Positions 41,208 to 52,174 of a stretch of DNA of 58,670 nucleotides are shown here, piece by piece; the stretch's first letter is position 1; every line of letters starts with the position of its first letter. The notes under the pieces were generated by a model that was given only the letters and a program-made list of their open reading frames with translations, ran no database searches and had not been told where the DNA came from. A program made the position numbers and the translations under genes. This stretch comes from Edwardsiella hoshinae NBRC 105699 = ATCC 33379 (GTDB lineage Bacteria > Pseudomonadota > Gammaproteobacteria > Enterobacterales > Enterobacteriaceae): positions 1-58,670 of the forward strand of contig NZ_BAUC01000025.1 in the NCBI RefSeq assembly GCF_000474215.1. Reading direction: 5' to 3'.

Positions 41208-41237
41208 TTTCCCCTTCGGGCTGACACCGAGGGGAAA
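41208..41237. terminator. Hairpin after the first GT4 gene
   Basis: TTTCCCC(T)TCGG and CCGAGGGGAAA form an 11-bp stem with one bulged T and a 7-nt loop, starting 2 nt after the stop codon at 41205. It is followed by A-rich rather than T-rich DNA on the plus strand, so it may be a weak terminator or an mRNA-stabilising hairpin. A 110-nt A/T-rich stretch with TATACT/TATGAT boxes near 41300 follows and could hold a promoter for the next gene. Confidence 0.45.
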
Positions 41238-41348
41238 ACGCACGCTGAAATAAGGAAATAATCTGATAAACAGTACATAAACATATATGTGCTTCGTCTT
41301 ATACTATGATTTATAGTCGCACACCATTTTTATAAAAATATTTATTAT

Positions 41349-42611
41349 ATGAATAATAACTCCAGCATGGCCTACCATATCGTTCATCTGATCGATCTAC
41401 GCAATGTCGGCGGCGTTGAAACCATGTTTTGCGATTTTCTGCGCTATGCCACTCAAGCTTATCCTCACATGCAACACACGCTGGTCATGGAACACCAAGA
41501 TATTGCCGCAGCACTACGCCCTCGATTACAGGGTTTACCTCAGGTTCATCTGCGCCCCATCAAACGCTATGGCCGCTTCAACCTGCCTAACCGTCCTAAG
41601 TTTTTCCGCGCGTGGAACCGCCTGCATATTATTCATCAAAGCCATCCCGACGTCATCTTGATCTGGAATCAGTTTACCGAGTGGCATCTTTCCAGCGCAT
41701 ACACCGCACGCTATCTCGCCTCCTGTCCAGTCGTCTATTATGAACACGGTATGTCCTGGTATCAGCATACACCTTCGCTCCCAACGCGTTTCTTTGCCCA
41801 AGTCACTCACTGCCTAGCGGTTTCCCATGCCTGTAAGCGCATGCTAGAGCTTAAGCACCACGTCAGCCAACCGATCGATATCGAATTCAATGCCCCACGC
41901 CAGTTGCCCTTGAGCCATGCCACCAAACCCATACGCACGGTAGGGCAACCCATCATCTTCGGCAGCGCCGGGCGCTTGGTACCGCTCAAATGCCTTGGTC
42001 TGCTCCTTTTGACATCCCAAGAGCTACAGCGACGTGCCATTCCGCACCACTGCTATATTGCAGGCGTCGGTAAGGAAGCCGACTACCTCGCTCGCCTACG
42101 TGCAACCCTCAAGGTTGAAAAAAATACTACCCTAATGGGTTTTGTCAGCAATATGGATATTTTTTATAAGCAACTCGATCTCTATCTCTGCCCATCCATG
42201 CATGAAACCGCATCATTAACGGCACTGGAGGCGGGTACTTATGGAATCCCTACCATCACCAGCAATATCGATGGATTACCTGAGACAGTACGCCACCAGC
42301 ATACTGGGCTCTGTCTGACACCCACTCTTTCAGTTCAGCAGTATGCCGACCTCTGCGGCGCCTCAATAAACTTTGCCCCATTAGTGTACGATCCGCTACA
42401 CGACTGCTTGACCCCACCACAAATACTGTCGCCCCAACAGCTCGCCGACAGTATTGAATATCTCTACCATCATCCTGAGGTCTATCAGCGTCTCAGTGAA
42501 GGCGCTCGCGAGCACGCCGCCGCCAGTAGAGACTTTGCAGCATTGGCCGACGCCCTGTGTCAACGCCTAGGTGCGTTAGCACAAGAAACGACCATGCTCG
42601 GCACCCCCTAA
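41349..42611 (+). CDS. Second family 4 glycosyltransferase of the LPS core
   Basis: The 420-residue GT-B protein opens with MNNNSSMAYHIVHLIDLRNVGGVETMF; the GGVET loop is typical of GT4. The C-terminal half has GSAGRLVPLKCLGLLLLTSQ, FVSNMDIFYKQLDLYLCPS and the EX7E motif HETASLTALEAGTYGIPTIT. An insertion of about 45 residues near the C terminus (ADLCGASINFAPLVYDPLHD) is unusual. No Shine-Dalgarno sequence precedes either the ATG at 41349 or the one at 41367, so the start is uncertain. It stands alone with a hairpin on each side. The sugar transferred is unknown. Confidence 0.82.
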   Translation: MNNNSSMAYHIVHLIDLRNVGGVETMFCDFLRYATQAYPHMQHTLVMEHQDIAAALRPRLQGLPQVHLRPIKRYGRFNLPNRPKFFRAWNRLHIIHQSHPDVILIWNQFTEWHLSSAYTARYLASCPVVYYEHGMSWYQHTPSLPTRFFAQVTHCLAVSHACKRMLELKHHVSQPIDIEFNAPRQLPLSHATKPIRTVGQPIIFGSAGRLVPLKCLGLLLLTSQELQRRAIPHHCYIAGVGKEADYLARLRATLKVEKNTTLMGFVSNMDIFYKQLDLYLCPSMHETASLTALEAGTYGIPTITSNIDGLPETVRHQHTGLCLTPTLSVQQYADLCGASINFAPLVYDPLHDCLTPPQILSPQQLADSIEYLYHHPEVYQRLSEGAREHAAASRDFAALADALCQRLGALAQETTMLGTP

Positions 42612-42627
42612 AACCGTATCATGATTA

Positions 42628-42649
42628 AAGGGAGGCTCTCGCCTCCCTT
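42628..42649. terminator. Hairpin between convergent GT4 and deacetylase genes
   Basis: AAGGGAGGC and GCCTCCCTT form a 9-bp stem with a TCTC loop between two convergent stop codons (42611 and 42683). TTGTCAT follows on the plus strand, a short U tract. It probably serves genes in both directions. Confidence 0.6.
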
Positions 42650-42682
42650 GTCATACAGGATTATCTTACTGTCTCAATATGA

Positions 42683-43654
42683 CTATGCCGCCACTCGCTG
42701 CGCACATTTCATCTGATAATACTCGGCTAACGTCATGCCTTGCACACGCGGAGCTAACCAGGCAAACAACATCTCCAGATCACGATACAGTTGCTCTATA
42801 TCCTGCTCATTACGGAAGGTTGGGCTCCCCCCTGGCATAAACTCCGATGAGTGCAGCATAAACTCAATATAATCATTACCTTTAGATAGGTGGTAATCGA
42901 CCACGCGCTGCATTTCTGGTAGATTACCGCCGCGCGGGCGCACCCATTCCACTGAAGGTGGACGCAGCTTGCCACGCAGACGATCATAAGCAGCGCGTAA
43001 TTGATTAAAGAATGGTGAATGCTTCAGACGCGTACTCATCGGCACCTCCAGCAATGGAGCACCTCCCTCTCTCCCCAAGTCAAGGGTATCAACGAAATAC
43101 GCTTTATCGGGATAGTTCCGGTAATCACTCCCGCCATTTCCTTGTGGAGCTCCTTTGGCGCCACGCCAGTCGACGCGTGGCGTAACCGAACAATCCACCT
43201 GATAACCATACTCCAACAATAATTGCAGATAGAATGCATTCATCGCCCAACGTCCCGCTCGATGACTTACCATCTTCGTTTGGAAGGTCTCCTCCAATAA
43301 ACGGGTCATATAGTCGACTTTCTGCCGTATCACATCGTTAGGATATTCAATTAGATAGGGTTTATTTGCCCAATCGTTATCGGTAAGTGGAATTTCCGGC
43401 GGGCTATTCCAGGCATGTAAATGCATACCGACTTCGCCGCAACCTCTCGCGATAACATCGCGGGCGAAGGCAACATAGACAGGATCGCTAGCCATTTCAT
43501 AATTGGTCAAATAGACTGGCTTAAACCCATATTTTTCGCATAGCTGCTGAAAACGGGGTAAATAGCGGGCATTCTCTGTCGCGATCCGATCGTGGTTCTG
43601 CCACAGATTATCCCCCTCTGTATCGATGGTAATGATAAATGCAGGCTGGCTCAT
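42683..43654 (-). CDS. WabN/WalW-like polysaccharide deacetylase of the LPS core
   Basis: The 323-residue protein carries NodB-type carbohydrate esterase landmarks: D11 and E13 in ITIDTEGD, the metal-binding pair H78/H80 in EVGMHLHAW, R132/W136 in SHRAGRW, DCSVTPRVDW, and FMLHSSEFMPGG near the C terminus. In Klebsiella WabN removes the acetyl group from core GlcNAc to leave glucosamine, and this protein is probably its counterpart. No signal peptide is seen, consistent with a cytoplasmic enzyme acting before export. It is the only core gene on the minus strand and must have its own promoter in the 130-nt gap shared with waaQ. Confidence 0.75.
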   Translation of the reverse strand: MSQPAFIITIDTEGDNLWQNHDRIATENARYLPRFQQLCEKYGFKPVYLTNYEMASDPVYVAFARDVIARGCGEVGMHLHAWNSPPEIPLTDNDWANKPYLIEYPNDVIRQKVDYMTRLLEETFQTKMVSHRAGRWAMNAFYLQLLLEYGYQVDCSVTPRVDWRGAKGAPQGNGGSDYRNYPDKAYFVDTLDLGREGGAPLLEVPMSTRLKHSPFFNQLRAAYDRLRGKLRPPSVEWVRPRGGNLPEMQRVVDYHLSKGNDYIEFMLHSSEFMPGGSPTFRNEQDIEQLYRDLEMLFAWLAPRVQGMTLAEYYQMKCAQRVAA

Positions 43655-43784
43655 ACTAATACTTCTTCCTCAAGCCTATTCTTTCGCTCATGGTAGAACA
43701 ATTGCTTTAAAACCGCCACAACACTTCTCCCCATCGACCTTATCCACTAAAATCAAGGGTCAAACTGCAGGAAAAGGCAAAAGC

Positions 43785-44861
43785 ATGGCATCAAATCCGA
43801 CGCTTCCCGTCGCATTTTCTCCTCAGCGTATTCTGATTATCAAGTTGCGTCATCATGGCGATATGCTACTGATTACGCCTGTTATTAATACGCTAAAGCA
43901 GCGCTATCCAAGCGCTAAGATAGACGTTTTACTGTATGCGGAAACACGGGAAATGCTCTCAGCCAACCCCGCCATCCACTGGATCTACAGCATCGATCGC
44001 CAGTGGAAAAAACAGGGAATACGCCATCAGCTTGGCCAAGAGTGGCGTTTACTACGTACGCTACGCGCCCACCATTACGATCTGGTCGTCAATCTGGCCG
44101 ACCAATGGCGAAGCGCCATCGTTACCGGGCTCAGCGGAGCTCCCGTGCGCCTAGGCTTCGATTTTATAAAGCGCCGTCACCCACTATGGCGACAGAGCCA
44201 CACCCACTTGATCAGCACAGCGGATCATGGGCACCTGCACACCGTTGAGCAAAATCTCTCCATCCTCACTCCGCTGGATTTACCTCACATCGATTCACGC
44301 GTCACCATGAGCTATACGCAGCAAGACTGGCAACAAGTGCAGGCCCTTCTTCCCCAGTCATGGTCCGCGGATTACATCGTTATCCAGCCGACCTCACGCT
44401 GGTTCTTTAAATGTTGGCCAGAGGCACGGATGAGTGAGGTCATTAATGCCTTATCGCAGTGCGGACAACACATCCTGTTAACTTCAGGTCCTGATGAACG
44501 CGAACGGGCAATGATCGATCGGATCCAGCAAGGCTGCCCCGACGCGAATGTCATCAGCTTGGCTGGCCAACTCTCGCTACGTCAATTGGCGGCGACCATC
44601 GACCATGCCCGTTTGTTTATCGGCGTCGATTCCGTTCCTATGCATATGGCAGCGGCGTTACAAACGCCGCTAATCGCGCTATTCGGCCCATCAAAACTCA
44701 CCTTTTGGCGCCCCTGGCAAGCGCAAGGTGAGGTCATCTGGGCTGGCGATTTCGGCCGATTACCCGACCCGGATGCCATCAATACTCAAACCGAGGAGCG
44801 TTATTTGGACTTAATCCCGAGCGATGCCGTCATTACTGCGGCGCAGAGGTTACTGGCATGA
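43785..44861 (+). CDS. waaQ: LPS heptosyltransferase III WaaQ
   Basis: WaaQ adds the branch heptose (HepIII) to HepII. The 358-residue GT9 protein starts MASNPTLPVAFSPQRILIIKLRHHGDMLLITPVI; RHHGDMLL is characteristic of WaaQ. The donor region has VIQPTSRWFFKCWP and FIGVDSVPMHMAAALQTPLIALFGPS. The frame is open 53 codons further upstream across the gap, but similarity and an AAAAGG ribosome-binding site favour 43785. It overlaps wabG by 4 nt. No RfaH ops/JUMPstart element was found upstream, although waaQ operons of E. coli carry one. Confidence 0.92.
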   Translation: MASNPTLPVAFSPQRILIIKLRHHGDMLLITPVINTLKQRYPSAKIDVLLYAETREMLSANPAIHWIYSIDRQWKKQGIRHQLGQEWRLLRTLRAHHYDLVVNLADQWRSAIVTGLSGAPVRLGFDFIKRRHPLWRQSHTHLISTADHGHLHTVEQNLSILTPLDLPHIDSRVTMSYTQQDWQQVQALLPQSWSADYIVIQPTSRWFFKCWPEARMSEVINALSQCGQHILLTSGPDERERAMIDRIQQGCPDANVISLAGQLSLRQLAATIDHARLFIGVDSVPMHMAAALQTPLIALFGPSKLTFWRPWQAQGEVIWAGDFGRLPDPDAINTQTEERYLDLIPSDAVITAAQRLLA

Positions 44862-45988
44862 CTCAATTTAGGCTAGCCCTAGTACGGCAGAAATATCGCC
44901 CGGATGGCGGGGCCGAGCGTTTTGTTGCACGTGCGCTGGAGGCGCTGGATAGTCACGACATTGAGCTGAATGTCATCACACGCCAATGGCAAGGTCCGAT
45001 CAAACCCAATTGGCATATCCATCTCTGCGATCCACGGAAATGGGGACGGATCAGTCGCGAGCGTGGTTTTGCCCATGCCGCTCGCGCACTCTGGCGGCGG
45101 CAGCGTTTCGATCTGGTACAAAGCCATGAACGCATTCCCGGTTGCGACCTTTATCGCGCCGGCGATGGCGTCCACCAGCGCTGGTTAGCACAACGAGCGC
45201 GGATTTTACCGGGATGGAAAGCCCGCCTCCTGTGGCACGATCGCTACCATCGTTATGTGATGGCGGCAGAGCGCGCCATGTACCAGAGCGCAGAGCTTCG
45301 CGCCGTCATCTGTAATGCTGCTATGATTAAACAGGAGATCATGGAGGATTTCGGTCTGCCTGATGAAAAGATCCATGTGATCTATAACGCCATCGACCAT
45401 CAACACTTCCTACCGCCTGATGAGACGCAACGGGTGACACTACGTCGCCAGTGGCAGATCCCGCAAGGAGCAACCTGTCTGATCTATGTCGGATCGGGTT
45501 TTGAACGCAAGGGGCTACGAGCAGCGATTGAGGCAATCGCTCCCACGTCACGTTACCTACTGGTGGTCGGCAAAGATAAAGAGGCGGCACGTTATCAGGC
45601 GCTAGCACAAACCTTAGATTGTAGTGAGCGCGTACGTTTCCTCGGAATGCAACCGGAAACGCTACCTTTCTACCAAATGGCCGACGGTTTATTGCTACCT
45701 ACACTCTACGACCCATTCCCTAACGTCATTTTAGAGGCAATGGCCTGCGGTCTACCGGTGATCACCAGCACAGGTTGTGGCGGTGCCGAGTTCATCCGTA
45801 ATGGCGAAAATGGCTATGTCTGCGATGCGTTGGACATCGCAGCACTGCGTGCAGCGATCATGGCGTTACCTCCGCAAGTGCAGGATTCACCAATGGCAAA
45901 ACAAGCTAGAAGTAAGATTCTAACGCTAACTCCAGCAAACATGTCATCACAACTAACAGAGTTATATCAGGACGTAATTAAAAAATGA
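44858..45988 (+). CDS. wabG: Core glycosyltransferase WabG
   Basis: WabG in Klebsiella transfers galacturonic acid to HepII and starts the outer core, in the place of E. coli WaaG. The 376-residue GT4 protein begins MTQFRLALVRQKYRPDGGAERFVARALEAL, which I recognise as WabG-like, with LVQSHERIPGCDLYRAGDGVHQRWL, YVGSGFERKGLRAAIEAI, and EX7E in DPFPNVILEAMACGLPVIT. It is coupled to waaQ upstream and the next GT4 downstream by ATGA overlaps. GC-rich (39 of 60 at 45061-45120), unlike its downstream neighbour. Distinguishing WabG from WaaG chemistry needs experiment. Confidence 0.85.
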   Translation: MTQFRLALVRQKYRPDGGAERFVARALEALDSHDIELNVITRQWQGPIKPNWHIHLCDPRKWGRISRERGFAHAARALWRRQRFDLVQSHERIPGCDLYRAGDGVHQRWLAQRARILPGWKARLLWHDRYHRYVMAAERAMYQSAELRAVICNAAMIKQEIMEDFGLPDEKIHVIYNAIDHQHFLPPDETQRVTLRRQWQIPQGATCLIYVGSGFERKGLRAAIEAIAPTSRYLLVVGKDKEAARYQALAQTLDCSERVRFLGMQPETLPFYQMADGLLLPTLYDPFPNVILEAMACGLPVITSTGCGGAEFIRNGENGYVCDALDIAALRAAIMALPPQVQDSPMAKQARSKILTLTPANMSSQLTELYQDVIKK

Positions 45989-47097
45989 CAGAGCATATCC
46001 TTTTTATTATTGATGGTCTACCTGGTGGTGGAGCTGAAAACGTAACGCTATCCTTAGCGAAAGGACTACATAAGCAAGGTTACATTGTATCAATTCTCTC
46101 ATTAGCTGAAAGAAGAGATTATGAAATCCCATCAGGCGTTAATTATTTCGTCAGTCCTGATAATTATCAAGGATGTCTAAAAAAAATAAATGAAGTTTCT
46201 CGCCGAGCCAGAGCAATGGATAGCCTATTGCAAAAAATATTCTTTAAACTAGGCCAGCCAGATTTAATCATCTCCAGTCTACATAAGACAGATCGTATCG
46301 TTTCACGCTCCCGCTTATTACAAAAAATGAATGTTTGGCATTGTATTCATGGTATTTTTTCACAATCATACCTAGGCAACAAGAGCGGGTTAAAAAGATT
46401 AATAAAAAAGAAAAAAATACAATGTGTATACAATAAAAAAAATATAATCTGTGTGTCTGATGCGGTTGGGAAAGACTTAGTAGACAAAGTGGATGTTAAA
46501 CCAAAAAAAATAATCACTATATACAACCCCTTCGATTTCAATGAAATAAGAGAAAAGTCCCAGGCGCCAAGCATCATACATGAAGAGAGTTATATCCTAC
46601 ATGTTGGCCGTTTTCATAACGTCAAAAGACACGATCGGTTATTACATGCTTTTGCTATAGCAAATCTACCTACAAAGCTAGTTCTATTAGGTAAAGGGGA
46701 TGACAAAAAAACAAATGAGATAAAAGAAAAAATCTCATCATTAAATATACAAGATAAAGTTATCTTGGCAGGATTTAAAGACAATCCTCTTCCAGAAATA
46801 AAGAATTCCAGAATGGTAGTATTAAGCTCAGACAGTGAAGGATTGCCTACTGTTTTAATTGAATCTCTTATCTGTCACACCCCAGTTGTTAGTACTCACT
46901 GTCCAGGCGGCGTGTCAGAAATCATGAATGGGAAATTATCTATCTATATGTCAGAGCTGACTGCCGAGTCACTTGCTGAAAAAATGACATTCGCATGGTT
47001 CAACCCACCACATATTACACAGGAAATGTATAATAAGTTCAATAGCGCTAATGTGATTAAAAAATACTTATCATTAATAGAAAAAAGTACTAGCTAA
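45985..47097 (+). CDS. AT-rich family 4 glycosyltransferase of the LPS core
   Basis: The 370-residue protein has N-terminal LFIIDGLPGGGAENVTLSLAKGL, a Lys-rich middle section (GLKRLIKKKKIQCVYNKKN), LHVGRFHNVKRHDRLLHAFA, and EX7E in DSEGLPTVLIESLICHTPVVS followed by CPGGVSEIMNG, as in GT4 enzymes. Only 17 of 60 bases are G or C at 46681-46740, in sharp contrast to wabG, to which it is fused by an ATGA overlap. It looks like a recently swapped-in outer-core transferase. The acceptor and sugar are unknown. A 111-nt A/T-rich gap separates it from waaA. Confidence 0.85.
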   Translation: MTEHILFIIDGLPGGGAENVTLSLAKGLHKQGYIVSILSLAERRDYEIPSGVNYFVSPDNYQGCLKKINEVSRRARAMDSLLQKIFFKLGQPDLIISSLHKTDRIVSRSRLLQKMNVWHCIHGIFSQSYLGNKSGLKRLIKKKKIQCVYNKKNIICVSDAVGKDLVDKVDVKPKKIITIYNPFDFNEIREKSQAPSIIHEESYILHVGRFHNVKRHDRLLHAFAIANLPTKLVLLGKGDDKKTNEIKEKISSLNIQDKVILAGFKDNPLPEIKNSRMVVLSSDSEGLPTVLIESLICHTPVVSTHCPGGVSEIMNGKLSIYMSELTAESLAEKMTFAWFNPPHITQEMYNKFNSANVIKKYLSLIEKSTS

Positions 47098-47208
47098 TGA
47101 AGCAGAAATAAATAGTTCTACTATAACGCACGCTAAGAATGTTAGATGTACGCGCCAACTGTTAATTATGGTATCATTAGAATAATTGACCTCGATGAAT
47201 AAACTCAC

Positions 47209-48486
47209 ATGTTGCTACGTTTCTACCAGATTTTACTCTATCTCATTCAGCCCCTGATCTGGCTTAGACTCCTGCTGCGTAGCCGTAAATCACCGGCTTA
47301 CCGCAAACGCTGGGGCGAACGCTATGGCTTCTGCCGTAACAAGGTCGTACCGGGTGGGATCTTGCTGCACTCGGTCTCGGTCGGAGAGACGTTAGCCGCG
47401 ATTCCACTGGTACGCGCGCTGCGCCACCGTTATCCGACATTGCCGATCACCGTCACCACCATGACTCCAACAGGCTCGGAGCGAGTCATGTCGGCCTTTG
47501 GCAAGGATGTCCATCACGTCTATCTGCCTTATGATCTGCCCGGCGCCATGCGGCGTTTCCTAAACACCGTACGCCCTAAACTGGTGATCGTGATGGAGAC
47601 CGAACTATGGCCTAACATGATCGCTGCCCTGCATCAACGCCAAATTCCGCTGGTCATCGCTAATGCTCGTCTCTCTGCACGTTCGGCTCAAGGATATAGT
47701 AAGCTAGGAAGTTTCATGCGCCGTCTGCTAGGAAAAATCACCCTAATCGCGGCACAGAACCAAGAAGATGGCGAACGCTTTATCGAGCTTGGACTCAAAC
47801 GCGCTCAACTGGCCGTAACCGGCAGCATCAAGTTCGATATTTCCGTGACACCGGAACTGGCGGCCAGAGCCGTCACATTACGCCGCCAATGGGCCCCGCA
47901 TCGTAAAGTCTGGATCGCCGCCAGTACCCATCAGGGAGAAGAGGCCATCATGCTACAAGCACATCGCCGCTTGCTCAGCCAATTCCCTGATTTGCTGTTG
48001 ATCCTAGTTCCTCGCCATCCCGAACGTTTCAAGGAGACCGAGCAGCTAACTCAGAAAGGAGGGTTCAACTACCTGATGCGCAGTAGCGGCCTGATCCCCA
48101 CACCTCAGACGCAAGTGGTCATCGGCGATAGCATGGGGGAGCTAATGTTGCTGTATGGTATCGCCGACATGGCCTTTGTCGGAGGGAGTCTGGTAGAACG
48201 AGGCGGCCACAATCCCCTCGAGCCAGCAGCGCACGCCATCCCGGTACTGATGGGGCCACATACCTTTAATTTCAAAGATATTTGCGCCAAGCTACAGCAG
48301 GCCGACGGCTTGATCACCGTCGCAGACAGCGATGCGCTGGTCAGCGAGATCACCACCCTGTTGACCGATGAAGATTACCGTCTATGGTATGGCCGCCATG
48401 CCGTCGAGGTACTACACCAGAATCAGGGCGCCCTACAGCGCTTATTGCAGCTATTATTGCCCTATCTGCCGTTACGGAGCCACTAA
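47209..48486 (+). CDS. waaA: Kdo transferase WaaA
   Basis: WaaA transfers Kdo residues from CMP-Kdo to lipid IVA and is essential for a normal outer membrane. The 425-residue GT30 protein has an N-terminal membrane anchor (LLYLIQPLIWLRLLL), the catalytic-glutamate block SVSVGETLAAIPLVRAL, METELWPNMIAAL, NARLSARSAQGYSKLG, and VGGSLVERGGHNPLEPAAHAIPV near the C terminus. Length equals E. coli KdtA. waaE follows after 3 nt. Confidence 0.97.
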   Translation: MLLRFYQILLYLIQPLIWLRLLLRSRKSPAYRKRWGERYGFCRNKVVPGGILLHSVSVGETLAAIPLVRALRHRYPTLPITVTTMTPTGSERVMSAFGKDVHHVYLPYDLPGAMRRFLNTVRPKLVIVMETELWPNMIAALHQRQIPLVIANARLSARSAQGYSKLGSFMRRLLGKITLIAAQNQEDGERFIELGLKRAQLAVTGSIKFDISVTPELAARAVTLRRQWAPHRKVWIAASTHQGEEAIMLQAHRRLLSQFPDLLLILVPRHPERFKETEQLTQKGGFNYLMRSSGLIPTPQTQVVIGDSMGELMLLYGIADMAFVGGSLVERGGHNPLEPAAHAIPVLMGPHTFNFKDICAKLQQADGLITVADSDALVSEITTLLTDEDYRLWYGRHAVEVLHQNQGALQRLLQLLLPYLPLRSH

Positions 48487-48489
48487 GTC

Positions 48490-50554
<2,065 letters not shown>

Positions 50555-50608
50555 GGCCCCTCACTCAATAAATTGACGGCATATGATTATAGATAGGGAT
50601 GGATGGGC

Positions 50609-50637
50609 AAAAAAAAACCCGGCAGAGCCGGGTTTTT
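50609..50637 (-). terminator. Terminator after rpmBG
   Basis: On the minus strand AAAAACCCGGC and GCCGGGTTTTT pair around a TCT loop and are followed by more T residues, about 15 nt after the rpmG stop. It separates rpmBG from mutM, which would then depend on read-through or on its own promoter. On the plus strand it also ends in a short T run. Confidence 0.85.
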
Positions 50638-50651
50638 CCAATCCACTAAAA

Positions 50652-50822
<171 letters not shown>

Positions 50823-50830
50823 TCAGCTCC

Positions 50831-51227
<397 letters not shown>

Positions 51228-51233
51228 TGGCGT

Positions 51234-51262
51234 AGTATACGCTCTAGAGCGCATGTGCTCAA
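51234..51262 (-). promoter_or_regulatory. rpmBG promoter
   Basis: TTGAGC (51257-51262) and TATACT (51234-51239) on the minus strand are spaced by exactly 17 nt, a near-consensus sigma-70 promoter. Transcription would start about 160 nt before rpmB. The imperfect palindrome GCGCTCTAGAGCG occupies the spacer. Confidence 0.75.
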
Positions 51263-51306
51263 GACCCGAACAGCTAAAGATCCCTCAGGATCGCGAAAAA
51301 ATATGA

Positions 51307-51987
51307 TTAAATCCACCCACGTTCAGCAAAAGAAACCCGCTGACCGCAGCCGATGACCATATGATCGAGAACCTGAATATCCACCAGTGCACAGGCCTTA
51401 ACCACGCGAGTTGTCAGCAAACGGTCCGCCACACTGGGCTCGGGATTACCGGACGGGTGGTTATGCGCCAGGATTAGCGCTACTGCATTTAGCTTAAGCG
51501 CTTCCCGGACGATTTCCCGTGGATATACATCCACACAGTTTATAGTACCCGAAAACATCTGCTCAGATCGAATAACACGATGCTGATTGTCCAAAAACAA
51601 CACGACAAAAGCTTCCCGCTCTAACGCAGCGAACAAATTATGGAGAAAAAGCGCGGTTAAATCGGGGCTAGTCATAGCGCTGACTTCGCTCATGCGATGC
51701 TGTAATACTCGCCGTGACAGTTCAAGCACAGCCTGTAACTGGGCGAACTTCGCCATTCCAAGCCCTGGTGTGGCACAGAAGGTATCGACATCCGCCTGTA
51801 ATATTCCCTGGAGCGAACCAAATCGCATCAACAACTGTTGCGCGAGTTGGAGCACATGCACCCCCGGCACCCCTGTCCGCAAAAATAGTGCTAATAATTC
51901 CTGATCACTAAGCGATGACGCACCGAGTAGCAGCAACTTCTCTCTGGGCAGCAATCCCTGCGGCCAAACAACTGGCTTCTCTTGCAT
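51307..51987 (-). CDS. radC: RadC family JAB/MPN protein
   Basis: RadC proteins have a helix-hairpin-helix-like N-terminal half ([22 protein letters not shown]) and a C-terminal JAB1/MPN+ metalloprotease-like domain with [15 protein letters not shown]. The 226 residues fit. The old link to DNA repair in E. coli was withdrawn and the cellular role is unsettled. AGGAG lies before the ATG. It is upstream of rpmBG on the same strand and divergent from coaBC, as in E. coli. Confidence 0.95.
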   Translation of the reverse strand: MQEKPVVWPQGLLPREKLLLLGASSLSDQELLALFLRTGVPGVHVLQLAQQLLMRFGSLQGILQADVDTFCATPGLGMAKFAQLQAVLELSRRVLQHRMSEVSAMTSPDLTALFLHNLFAALEREAFVVLFLDNQHRVIRSEQMFSGTINCVDVYPREIVREALKLNAVALILAHNHPSGNPEPSVADRLLTTRVVKACALVDIQVLDHMVIGCGQRVSFAERGWI

Positions 51988-52131
51988 CTCGCTCTCCTCC
52001 CGGCAGCCCTAACGAATGAATAAAAAAAAATACCTGTACAAATAAACAGCACAAACAAATAAATCAAAAAACGCGCAGCTGTGCGCACTATTTCAAAGTC
52101 GGTTGCAGGATCGGCGAGGCGAGACGAGATA

Positions 52132-52140
52132 TGGTAAAAT
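52132..52140 (+). promoter_or_regulatory. Extended -10 promoter of coaBC
   Basis: TGGTAAAAT gives an extended -10 (TGN plus TAAAAT) 34 nt upstream of the coaBC ATG. No good -35 is present at 17 nt, which is usual for extended -10 promoters. On the opposite strand GCGCA/TGCGC with a T6 run (52066-52086) forms a terminator-like hairpin in the radC leader. Confidence 0.5.
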
Positions 52141-52174
52141 CTTGCCACTTTGGGCTTCACACGGAATCGACACC

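Noticed and set aside
43655-43784. A JUMPstart/ops (RfaH) element upstream of waaQ
   Set aside because: I looked for GGCGGTAG and found only a loose TGGTAGAAC; the ops core is absent.
51270-51290. A terminator between radC and rpmB (GATCC/GGATC hairpin)
   Set aside because: The stem is only 5 bp and is followed by TTTAGC rather than a U tract.
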